From Bacteroidetes bacterium QS_8_64_10 (GTDB lineage Bacteria; Bacteroidota; Rhodothermia; Rhodothermales; Salinibacteraceae): a DNA stretch of 5,981 bases. Position 1 is the first letter of the stretch, and every line of letters starts with the position of its first letter. Location of the stretch: NCBI GenBank assembly GCA_003022505.1, contig PXTQ01000084.1, forward strand, positions 1 through 5,981. The letters run 5' to 3'. The translations under genes were made by a program, and so were the position numbers. A model generated the notes under the pieces. The model was not told the DNA's origin. It did not search any database and worked only from the letters and a program-made list of their open reading frames with translations. Shown in pieces: positions 1 through 4,982 of this stretch.

Positions 1-398
1 TGGCGGTAGTACTGCGCGAGGGTGACTTCGCTAAACTTGGTCGCCATCCCCAGCACCGCCGTCACCCACATCCAGAAGAGGGCCCCCGGCCCCCCGAAGT
101 GAATGGCCAGGGCCACGCCCGCCACGTTGCCCGTCCCGATCGTCGCCGAAAGGGCCGTCGAGAGCGCTGCGAAGTGCGTCACGTCGCCCGGGTCGTCGGG
201 GTCGTCATACGTTCCGCTGGTGACGGCCACCCCGTGCGCGAAGTGCCGGATCTGCGCAAAGCTGGTGCGCAGCGTCAGGTACAGCCCCGCTCCCAGCAGC
301 AGGATCGCCACGAGCGGAATTTCTCCGTCGCCGGCTGGAATGCCGAACTCCCAGACGTAGTACGAAAGCCTGTCAATGATTTGCTGAAAAACGTCCAT
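1..398 (-). CDS. Sodium:alanine symporter (AGCS family), N-terminal part, cut by window edge
   Basis: This is the first 132 codons of an inner-membrane amino-acid carrier that couples alanine or glycine uptake to sodium entry. The start is ATG at 398-396, and the frame is open to the left edge, so about two thirds of the protein lies outside. Residues 27-43 (IPLVAILLLGAGLYLTL) form the first membrane segment. A loop with DDPDDPGD (65-72) is followed by ALSATIGTGNVAGVALAI (82-99), the glycine-rich sodium/substrate-binding stretch. Then comes GGPGALFWMWVTAVLG (102-117), which fits the PROSITE-type AGCS signature, and GMATKFSEVTLAQYYR (117-132). These matches make the family assignment firm, but the exact substrate cannot be told. 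No strong ribosome-binding site precedes the ATG. It is transcribed away from the lipoprotein gene at 631 and probably uses the promoter at 452-480. Confidence 0.93.
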   Translation of the reverse strand, partial: MDVFQQIIDRLSYYVWEFGIPAGDGEIPLVAILLLGAGLYLTLRTSFAQIRHFAHGVAVTSGTYDDPDDPGDVTHFAALSTALSATIGTGNVAGVALAIHFGGPGALFWMWVTAVLGMATKFSEVTLAQYYR

Positions 399-630
399 GT
401 CGGGCGCGTGATTGAATAAAAAAAGCTGCGACGGATTCGCAACTGCACCTTAATATAATAGCCCGGTCCGAAGTGCGCAAACTGCTTCGACTTTCCGGGG
501 GCCGCGTCGCAAGGACGGTTTCGTCTCCGATCCAAACGCCGTTTTGCGCGTAGAACGATGGAGGCCGCAGGTACCGTAGTTATTTGCTGCGCAACCCCTC
601 AGTGAGCAATTTGGATAACGCCCCGATGCC
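399..630. other. Divergent intergenic region between symporter and lipoprotein genes
   Basis: This stretch of 232 bases separates two genes pointing away from each other and should hold both promoters. The left half is AT-rich (a run of A at 418-424 and a TAATATAATA stretch at 451-460). The right half is mixed, with no clear -10/-35 pair for the plus strand and no strong ribosome-binding site before 631. Short reading frames here have no recognisable domains and I treat them as chance. No tRNA or small RNA was seen. Confidence 0.6.
452..480 (-). promoter_or_regulatory. Candidate sigma-70-like promoter for the AGCS symporter
   Basis: On the minus strand, TTGCGC (480-475) and TATATT (457-452) are separated by exactly 17 bases, inside the only clearly AT-rich patch of this gap. 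The expected transcription start near 445 would leave an untranslated leader of roughly 47 bases before the ATG at 398. The boxes and spacing are read directly. Use as a promoter is inference, and if the host is a Bacteroidota member its housekeeping promoters may follow a different consensus. Confidence 0.35.
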
Positions 631-1353
631 ATGAAACGACTGATCGTCCTTCTTTCGCTCACGCTCGTCGCCGTACTCGGCGGCTGCGACCTGGCCGGCG
701 ACTCCGATGAGCCGGTCGACGACGCGCCCGACTACGGCGAGATCGACGACGTCAGCTTCACCGAGCACGTCCAGCCGCTCCTGCAGGAACACTTTGCGGA
801 GCTGGAGACCGAACCGGGCCTGCGCCTCGATTCGTGGCAGCGTCTCTTTGAGGGATCCGAGAACGGCGCGGTCGTCATCCCGTTCGACGCCGAGCACAGC
901 GTGCTCTACCAGCTCGCCACGCGCGACAGCCTGCTAAGCGCTGCCGGCGGCCAACCGCTCTCTGGCGAGGAAACGGCGTTTTTGCAGCGCTGGATCGAGG
1001 CGGGCGCGCAAAACGACGCGGGCGAGATGCCCTTCGCCGAGGCGCGCGACCTCGTGTACGTCTGCAATCAGAGCGCGGGCGTCATCTCTGTGATCGCGCC
1101 CTCGGCCAACGTCGTCGCGCGCCACATCGACCTCTCCGACCCGGACTACGGCTTCGTCGGCGAGGACGCTTCCGGGCAAAGTTCAGCCGGGAGCGCGTGC
1201 TGGCGGGCGAGGATGCGCTCATGGGCACCGCTCCGTTCGAGTCGCCAGGGATGCTGGCGCGGCACCCGTCGCGGGATCTGCTCGTGGCGGGCCACACGAA
1301 GAGCCTGCCGGACGTGCCGTCCACTGTTGCTGCCATCCGCCCTTCCGATATGA
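631..1353 (+). CDS. Lipoprotein with heme-less PSCyt1-like domain, N-terminal fragment of a frameshifted gene
   Basis: This is the front half of a secreted beta-propeller lipoprotein whose reading frame is lost near 1160-1180. Residues 1-19 are a lipoprotein signal peptide: KR, a hydrophobic core, then lipobox LGGC with the lipidated Cys19, followed by an acidic linker. Residues about 42-140 resemble the Planctomycete cytochrome C-like domain (PSCyt1): FTEHVQPLL, GLRLDSWQRLFEGS, GAVVIPFDAEHSVLY, LSGEETAFLQRWIEAGA. The CxxCH heme motif expected after VQPLL is absent. Residues about 142-180 begin a YncE-like propeller (DLVYVCNQSAGVISVI). From about residue 182 the translation turns into Arg/Ser/Cys-rich nonsense and stops at 1353, while the genuine propeller continues in another frame. 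The ATG at 631 is chosen because it gives a complete signal peptide. The function is unknown. As it stands, the product would be a truncated protein. Confidence 0.72.
   Translation: MKRLIVLLSLTLVAVLGGCDLAGDSDEPVDDAPDYGEIDDVSFTEHVQPLLQEHFAELETEPGLRLDSWQRLFEGSENGAVVIPFDAEHSVLYQLATRDSLLSAAGGQPLSGEETAFLQRWIEAGAQNDAGEMPFAEARDLVYVCNQSAGVISVIAPSANVVARHIDLSDPDYGFVGEDASGQSSAGSACWRARMRSWAPLRSSRQGCWRGTRRGICSWRATRRACRTCRPLLLPSALPI
1156..1196 (+). other. Frameshift junction in the propeller lipoprotein gene
   Basis: Upstream, the frame beginning at 631 gives sensible protein up to about DYGFVGEDA (ending 1170). Downstream, the frame one base back gives sensible protein from about AKFSRERVLAG (from 1176). 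The change equals a loss of one base (or of 3n+1 bases). No slippery heptamer suitable for programmed -1 frameshifting is present here. Remembered homologs have an extra stretch of roughly 25 residues between these two points, which I do not find in any of the three frames. A small deletion is therefore more likely than a single-base error. Confidence 0.7.
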
Positions 1354-2039
1354 CGACCCTCGACGTGATCAGCACGCCGTTTGAGCGCCCGCACGGCGTC
1401 GCCCTCCACCCGAACGGGCGCTACGCCTACGCGGCGAGCCTCACTGAGGATGGCCTCGTCAGCATCGACCTCGATAGTGAGAATGAGCTGACGCCCGTGA
1501 CCTACGACGAGCGGCGCCGGCAGCAGCAGTACGTGCACTTCGGCGTCGCGCCGGGCGGCGAGGAGATGTACCTGACGAGCGAGACGAAGGCGCAGGTGTT
1601 GCGGTTCGACTTGAGCGATCCTGCGCAGCCTGCGCCGACCGAAGCCATCGACGTGCCGGAAGCACCGTGGCACCCGGTGTTTGCGGAAGACGGGCAAGCG
1701 TTGTATTTCGGCAACAAGGCCGCCAACCGGGTCACGATCCTGTCACGCGGCGAGACCAACGGCGGAACTGGGCTAACCTCGGCCGGAACCATTGGCGGGC
1801 CGGGCCTGGCCCAACCGCACGGCAGCGCGCTCCCCGGAGATGGGCGGTATCTCTACATCTCCAACAACAACCGTCAGGGCGGTTACACGCCGCGCTACCC
1901 GTTCGACCGGGGCACCGAGGCGCTTCCGCCGGTGGGCACGGTCGTCGTGATCGACACGCAGGCGTTCGAGATCGTGAAGGTGCTGGAGATTGAGGAGTAC
2001 CCGACGGGGATGAATGTGCGCAGGCCGCCGGACGGCTGA
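1197..2039 (+). CDS. YncE-like beta-propeller, C-terminal fragment of the same frameshifted gene
   Basis: This is the rest of the lipoprotein begun at 631. It contains successive propeller blades of the YncE / lactonase-like type: PFESPGMLARHPSRDLLVAG, RPHGVALHPNGRYAYAASL, VHFGVAPGGEEMYLTSE, PWHPVFAEDGQALYFGNKAA, and QPHGSALPGDGRYLYISNNN. The last blade is VGTVVVIDTQAFEIVKVLEI, and the end (YPTGMNVRRPPDG) looks natural. The sensible frame extends upstream of the GTG at 1197 to about 1176, so 1197 is only the first available start in this frame and probably not a true one. A GGGAG at 1189-1193 lies too close (3 bases) to be persuasive. Without a signal peptide this half would stay in the cytoplasm. 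The repeated H/N-P-D/N-G-R-Y turns identify the fold well; they do not identify a ligand. Confidence 0.72.
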   Translation: MLAGEDALMGTAPFESPGMLARHPSRDLLVAGHTKSLPDVPSTVAAIRPSDMTTLDVISTPFERPHGVALHPNGRYAYAASLTEDGLVSIDLDSENELTPVTYDERRRQQQYVHFGVAPGGEEMYLTSETKAQVLRFDLSDPAQPAPTEAIDVPEAPWHPVFAEDGQALYFGNKAANRVTILSRGETNGGTGLTSAGTIGGPGLAQPHGSALPGDGRYLYISNNNRQGGYTPRYPFDRGTEALPPVGTVVVIDTQAFEIVKVLEIEEYPTGMNVRRPPDG

Positions 2040-2060
2040 CCGCAGACGGCGATGAAGGCT

Positions 2061-2389
2061 TCAGAGTGCAACCATTTCCTGCAACTTGCGCACGACCTTC
2101 TCAGCAGTGTCGGCGTCGATACGTCTGAGGCGCTTCACCAGGCACGTCTTGTCGACGGTGCGAATCTGATCCAGTACGACTTGCCCCGTCGTCGCCTGAG
2201 AGGTGCATGGCGCGCGCGTGGGGTAATTCTTCTGCGTCGTCGTCATGGGGAGTACGACGACGGTGCGGATGTGCCGGTTCATTTCATCCGGTGAGACGAT
2301 TAGGCACGGGCGCGTTTTGCTTGATCGCCGCCGCGCGTGGGATCCAGCGATACGAGATGCACCTCGAAGCGTTCTACATCCATTGCCAT
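2061..2389 (-). pseudogene. mazF: MazF/PemK-family endoribonuclease toxin, frameshifted by one base
   Basis: This gene would encode a ribosome-independent mRNA interferase. Starting at ATG 2389 (a second ATG lies at 2383), the frame reads MAMDVERFEVHLVSLDPTRG and then meets TAA at 2302-2300. Shifting back one base at the AAAA run (2318-2315) restores KTRPCLIVSPDEMNRHIRTV, MTT, GQVVLDQIRTVDKT and a natural end at 2061. The mended protein would be 109 residues, normal for MazF, with the catalytic Arg (in TRP, about residue 27) and Thr (in MTT, about 50-51) present. Unmended, translation ends at 29 residues, before the active site. No intact MazE antitoxin gene fits in the 78 bases before it or in the 21 bases after it. 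It follows accA on the same strand and converges with the lipoprotein gene. A sequencing error in the homopolymer is a real alternative to mutation. Confidence 0.83.
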
Positions 2390-2454
2390 TCGCTTGCTTC
2401 CCAGTCCGTTCCAAATGACCGCTTGAACTTGCATCAGGAATGAGCGTGTTTCTT

Positions 2455-2479
2455 GAGGAGGAAAAAATCACACCTCCTC
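2455..2479. repeat. Perfect inverted repeat across the accA stop codon
   Basis: GAGGAGG (2455-2461) and CCTCCTC (2473-2479) can form a 7-bp stem with an 11-base loop that contains the accA stop codon and a run of six A (six T on the coding strand). On neither strand is the stem followed by a T run, so it is not a classical intrinsic terminator. It could mark the accA 3' end or be chance in purine-rich sequence. Confidence 0.35.
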
Positions 2480-3505
2480 CGCCATCGCCTTGCCAGCGGC
2501 GGATTGATCGGTTGATTCGTACGCCCCCATCTGATCGAACTTGTCGAGGCGCTCGCTGACGATCTGATCGGGCGATTTGTCTTCGAGCGCGCCGAGGGCG
2601 TTGCCGAGCGCGTGCCCCACGGCCTCGAACGCGGCGGGCGGGTCGCGGTGCGCGCCGCCGGTCGGTTCGCTGACGATCCGGTCGATGACGCGCACCTCCT
2701 GGAGGTCGGGTGCGGTGAGCTTGAGGGCGCGGGCGGCCTCTTCTTTGTAATCCCAGGAGCGCCACAGAATCGAGGAGCAGCTTTCGGGCGCGATCACCGA
2801 GTACCAGGCGTGCTCCATCATCAGGATGCGGTCGCCCACGCCGATGCCGAGCGCCCCGCCGCTGGCCCCTTCGCCGATCACGATGACGACGATGGGAACG
2901 GGCAGACGCGCCATCTCGAAGAGGTTGCGCGCGATGGCTTCGGCCTGGCCGCGCTCCTCGGCCTCCATGCCGGGATACGCGCCGGGCGTGTCCAGCAGCG
3001 TCACGACGGGCTTGCCGAACTTGGCAGCCGTTTTCATGAGCCGCCGGGCCTTCCGGTAGCCTTCGGGGTTGGGCATCCCGAAGCGGCGGTGCTTGCGCTC
3101 TTTGGTGTCGCGGCCCTTCTGGTGGCCCATCAGCATGACGGTGCGGTCGCGGTAGCCGTAACGGCTGCCCCGGAACGTGGCGAGGCCGCCCACGAGGGCG
3201 CGGTCGTCGGCGTAGAGGCGGTCGCCGCGCAGTTCCACGAAGCCGTCGGTGAGCGCCCCTACGTAATCGAGCGTGTAGGGACGCTGCGGGTGGCGAGCGA
3301 TCTGCACGCGCTGCCACCGCGTGAGGTTCGAGTAGATGCTCGACCGCAGCCGCTCGGCGCGTCCTTCCAGCGCCTCGATCTCCTGATCCAGGTCTACGTC
3401 TTCCTGCTCGGCGGCCAGGGCGTGCATCTCGTCGAGCTTCTCTTCCAGCTCCACGAGCGGTTTCTCGAAGTCGAGCAAGTGTTTGTCGTTAGAGGACGAA
3501 GCCAT
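2468..3505 (-). CDS. accA: Acetyl-CoA carboxylase carboxyltransferase, alpha subunit
   Basis: AccA pairs with AccD to move the carboxyl group from biotin on AccB to acetyl-CoA, giving malonyl-CoA for fatty-acid synthesis in the cytoplasm. The 345-residue protein is slightly longer than the E. coli form (319). Residues 11-55 form the usual charged N-terminal helix (LDFEKPLVELEEKLDEM, coiled-coil-like). WQRVQIARHPQRPYTLDY (64-81) and FVELRGDRLYADD (89-101) follow. The crotonase-like core has GMPNPEGYRKARRLM (143-157), LLDTPGAYPGMEAEERGQAE (170-189), the oxyanion-region glycines GEGASGGALGIG (211-222), and APESCSSILW (239-248). No zinc finger is expected, since that belongs to AccD, which is not in this window. 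The ATG at 3505 is natural and gives a full-length start; no strong ribosome-binding site is seen. It is the only full-length gene here without an oddity. The glycosyltransferase lies 122 bases upstream on the same strand. Confidence 0.97.
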   Translation of the reverse strand: MASSSNDKHLLDFEKPLVELEEKLDEMHALAAEQEDVDLDQEIEALEGRAERLRSSIYSNLTRWQRVQIARHPQRPYTLDYVGALTDGFVELRGDRLYADDRALVGGLATFRGSRYGYRDRTVMLMGHQKGRDTKERKHRRFGMPNPEGYRKARRLMKTAAKFGKPVVTLLDTPGAYPGMEAEERGQAEAIARNLFEMARLPVPIVVIVIGEGASGGALGIGVGDRILMMEHAWYSVIAPESCSSILWRSWDYKEEAARALKLTAPDLQEVRVIDRIVSEPTGGAHRDPPAAFEAVGHALGNALGALEDKSPDQIVSERLDKFDQMGAYESTDQSAAGKAMAEEV

Positions 3506-3563
3506 GACGTTCGATGCGTTTCAGGGCAAGTGCACGTTGGGGCGAATTACCGACTGCTTTCCA

Positions 3564-3592
3564 GCCGTGCGGGGGAGGGAAGCGCGCACGGC
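3564..3592. repeat. GC-rich hairpin in the leader of accA
   Basis: GCCGTGCG (3564-3571) and CGCACGGC (3585-3592) pair perfectly over 8 bp around a 13-base loop, in the 122-base gap between the glycosyltransferase stop and the accA start. No T run follows on either strand. A competing pairing exists: CCAGCCG (3561-3567) is complementary to CGGCTGG (3616-3622). Two overlapping stems could give alternative leader structures, but this is only a reading of complementarity and no known regulatory RNA family is recognised. Confidence 0.3.
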
Positions 3593-3627
3593 GTCCGGTA
3601 GATACGCCCGGAAAGCGGCTGGGTTCG

Positions 3628-4743
3628 TCACCGCAGCAGGTCGCGCAGCCAGCGGCGTCCCATGCCCAGCGCGGCGCGCACACGGATGCCGGCCTTCAGA
3701 AAGCGCACGAAAAGCGGGTCGTAACGCTCCGCAAAGTGCTTGTCGACAAACTGAAGCATAGCCCGGTAGAAGAGCCGCACGTACTCGCGGTCGCCGCGCC
3801 GCGTGCTCTCGCCCTTGAAGTGCGTGATCTGCGTCTCCGGTGTGTAGTAAATCTTCCAGCCCGCCTGCTGGATGCGGTAGCACCAGTCCAGGTCCTCACC
3901 GTACATGAAGAAGTCCTCGTCCAGCAATCCGGCACCGCTTCGGTTGGCGCGTTGGCGCGTTGGCGCGTCTCGCGTTATGAGTTCGGGATTTGCCGGTGCT
4001 GATTGCTCTTCTTTTCCTTCCCTCTTCCTTTCGTCCTTTCGTCCCTTCCCCCGTTCTCCCGCGCTCCCGTTCACTCGTTCTTGCGCGCTCCCGTTTTCGC
4101 GCTTCCATGTCTGCTGTGAGAAGCGGAGGGCGGCGCGGCGCACCATCATGCAGGCGCCGCTCAGGGCGTCCACCTCGGCCACCTCGTCGCGAGGCAAAAA
4201 GCTCAGATTGTAGCGCGCGAAGCGGCGGCTGTTCGGGAAGAGGCGGCTCAGGCCCAGCATCCGGTAGAGCGCCACCATCGGGGTAGGGAAGGCGCGACGG
4301 CTCTCCGGGGCGAAGGTGCCGTCCGGCCCTCGGATCTGCCCGCCCACCGCACCGGCCTCCGGATGATCGTCCAGAAAGCCCGCGAGCACACCGAGCGTGT
4401 TCGGCTCGACGAGCGTGTCGGGGTTCAGAAGCAGTACGTACCGGCCTCGCGCCCGCCGGATGGCTTGGTTATTGGCCCGGCTGAAGCCCACGTTCGCGTC
4501 GTTTTCGATCAGGTGAACGCCAGGGAACGCGCTTCGCACCATCGCCGCCGAGCCGTCGCGCGAGTCGTTATCGACGACGAACACCTCGGCGGTCAATCCT
4601 TCCGTGGCTCGGTCGACAGCCCGGAGCGCTTGCTCCAAAAAGTCGCACACGTTGTAGCTGACAATGACGACGGACACGTCGCACTCGGAAGCGTCTTCCG
4701 GCCGAGTTGATTCCTCACGTTGGTGAACTGAAACGTCAGACAT
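3628..4743 (-). CDS. Family 2 glycosyltransferase (WbbL/rhamnosyltransferase-like) with a large internal insertion
   Basis: This cytoplasmic GT-A-fold transferase moves a sugar from a nucleotide donor to a lipid-linked or polysaccharide acceptor. Residues 23-31 (VSVVIVSYN) start the nucleotide-binding fold, VDNDSRDGS (57-65) and ENDANVGFSRANNQAI (80-95) are typical of the group, and NPDT (107-110) stands at the DxD metal-binding position. GACMMVRR (196-203) and LLDEDFFMYGEDLDWCYRI (273-291) form the acceptor side, with the likely catalytic acidic ED pair at 283-284. QAGWKIYYTPETQITHFKGE and an Arg-rich C-terminus follow. GACMMVRR and LLDEDFF should be about six or seven residues apart; here about 65 residues of charged, low-complexity sequence separate them (207-271). 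The frame stays open and both flanks are intact, so a folded enzyme with a floppy loop is possible. The donor and acceptor cannot be named. The ATG at 4743 has no clear ribosome-binding site. Confidence 0.9.
   Translation of the reverse strand: MSDVSVHQREESTRPEDASECDVSVVIVSYNVCDFLEQALRAVDRATEGLTAEVFVVDNDSRDGSAAMVRSAFPGVHLIENDANVGFSRANNQAIRRARGRYVLLLNPDTLVEPNTLGVLAGFLDDHPEAGAVGGQIRGPDGTFAPESRRAFPTPMVALYRMLGLSRLFPNSRRFARYNLSFLPRDEVAEVDALSGACMMVRRAALRFSQQTWKRENGSAQERVNGSAGERGKGRKDERKREGKEEQSAPANPELITRDAPTRQRANRSGAGLLDEDFFMYGEDLDWCYRIQQAGWKIYYTPETQITHFKGESTRRGDREYVRLFYRAMLQFVDKHFAERYDPLFVRFLKAGIRVRAALGMGRRWLRDLLR
3943..3966 (+). repeat. Tandem octamer GTTGGCGC, three exact copies
   Basis: Three perfect head-to-tail copies of GTTGGCGC occupy 24 bases near one end of the insertion, followed by a degraded GTCTCGCG. 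On the coding strand they read as part of DAPTRQRANR. An 8-base unit is not a codon multiple, so copy-number change by slippage would break the glycosyltransferase frame unless three units change together. Confidence 0.85.
4006..4060 (+). repeat. Polypyrimidine tract inside the glycosyltransferase insertion
   Basis: Fifty-two of 55 bases are C or T, with 4006-4032 uninterrupted and the only purines being G at 4033, 4041 and 4053. TTTCGTCC is repeated at its centre. On the coding strand this is a polypurine run encoding ERGKGRKDERKREGKEEQ, which is highly charged and surely disordered. Such mirror-like purine/pyrimidine tracts can form triplex DNA and are prone to slippage. The effect here is not known. 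Confidence 0.8.
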
Positions 4744-4982
4744 GCAAAACGAGCGGGTGCTGAGTCAGAACTTCTTTCGCTGCTGAACGCGCGCTTCCGG
4801 AAGTCTTGCAGAATGGTAATACGACAGCACGACGGCAACAACCCTGCGCGCGTGAAGTTTCGCGACGCTTATTCTCTTTTCATCATTCTACCGCATCTGC
4901 TATGCCATAAGCCACGGGCCGAATGGGGGAGGAACCGGCGCGTTGAGGGGGCAAGCGAGTTGGGGATTGAAGGTCGCACGGC
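4744..4982. other. Intergenic region upstream of the glycosyltransferase
   Basis: These 239 bases separate the GH13 stop from the glycosyltransferase start, both on the minus strand, and should contain the glycosyltransferase promoter. A TATTAC (4821-4816, minus) has only a poorly spaced TTGTTG upstream (14 bases), so I do not call it. CTTCCGGAAG (4794-4803) is a perfect 10-base palindrome. No terminator with a T run is seen after the GH13 gene. A short plus-strand frame across 4813-5004 has no recognisable content. Confidence 0.55.

Larger units (their letters stand above)
3935..4126. mobile_element. In-frame 192-base insertion in the glycosyltransferase gene, bounded by 7-bp inverted repeats
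   Basis: Protein comparison with ordinary family members places extra sequence between about 4125 and 3931. At almost exactly those points CCGCTTC (3935-3941) and GAAGCGG (4120-4126) form a perfect inverted repeat. The span is 192 bases, or 64 codons, so the reading frame survives. Inside are a tandem octamer, duplicated GCGCTCCCGTT (4061-4071 and 4085-4095, 24 bases apart), and a long pyrimidine tract, unlike normal coding DNA on either side. No target duplication or transposase is visible. It resembles small non-autonomous or palindromic repeats that land in genes, but this class call is inference. Confidence 0.45.

Noticed and set aside
99..897. Several open frames of 70-106 codons overlapping the symporter, the divergent gap and the lipoprotein start
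   Set aside because: They are Arg/Ser/Pro-rich, have no domains, and overlap genes that are clearly recognised in other frames.
1170..1190. Programmed -1 frameshifting in the propeller gene
   Set aside because: No X XXY YYZ heptamer in the right phase and no obvious downstream stem or pseudoknot; a deletion explains it better.
2455..2479. Intrinsic terminator for accA
   Set aside because: The stem is good but the T run lies in the loop rather than after the stem, so it does not fit rho-independent termination.
2390..3317. Long minus-strand frame running into the MazF C-terminus from accA
   Set aside because: Upstream of about 2320 it is an out-of-frame reading of accA and the gap, full of RRGRRR-type sequence. 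Only the final 84 residues are real MazF.
2612..3601. A 329-codon plus-strand frame opposite accA
   Set aside because: It is the antisense of a highly conserved gene in GC-rich DNA; its composition (HEV, GVEA, AAER) mirrors AccA codons and no domain is seen.
4794..4803. CTTCCGGAAG palindrome upstream of the glycosyltransferase as an operator
   Set aside because: A single 10-base palindrome in GC-rich DNA without a partner site, nearby promoter or known regulator motif is not enough.
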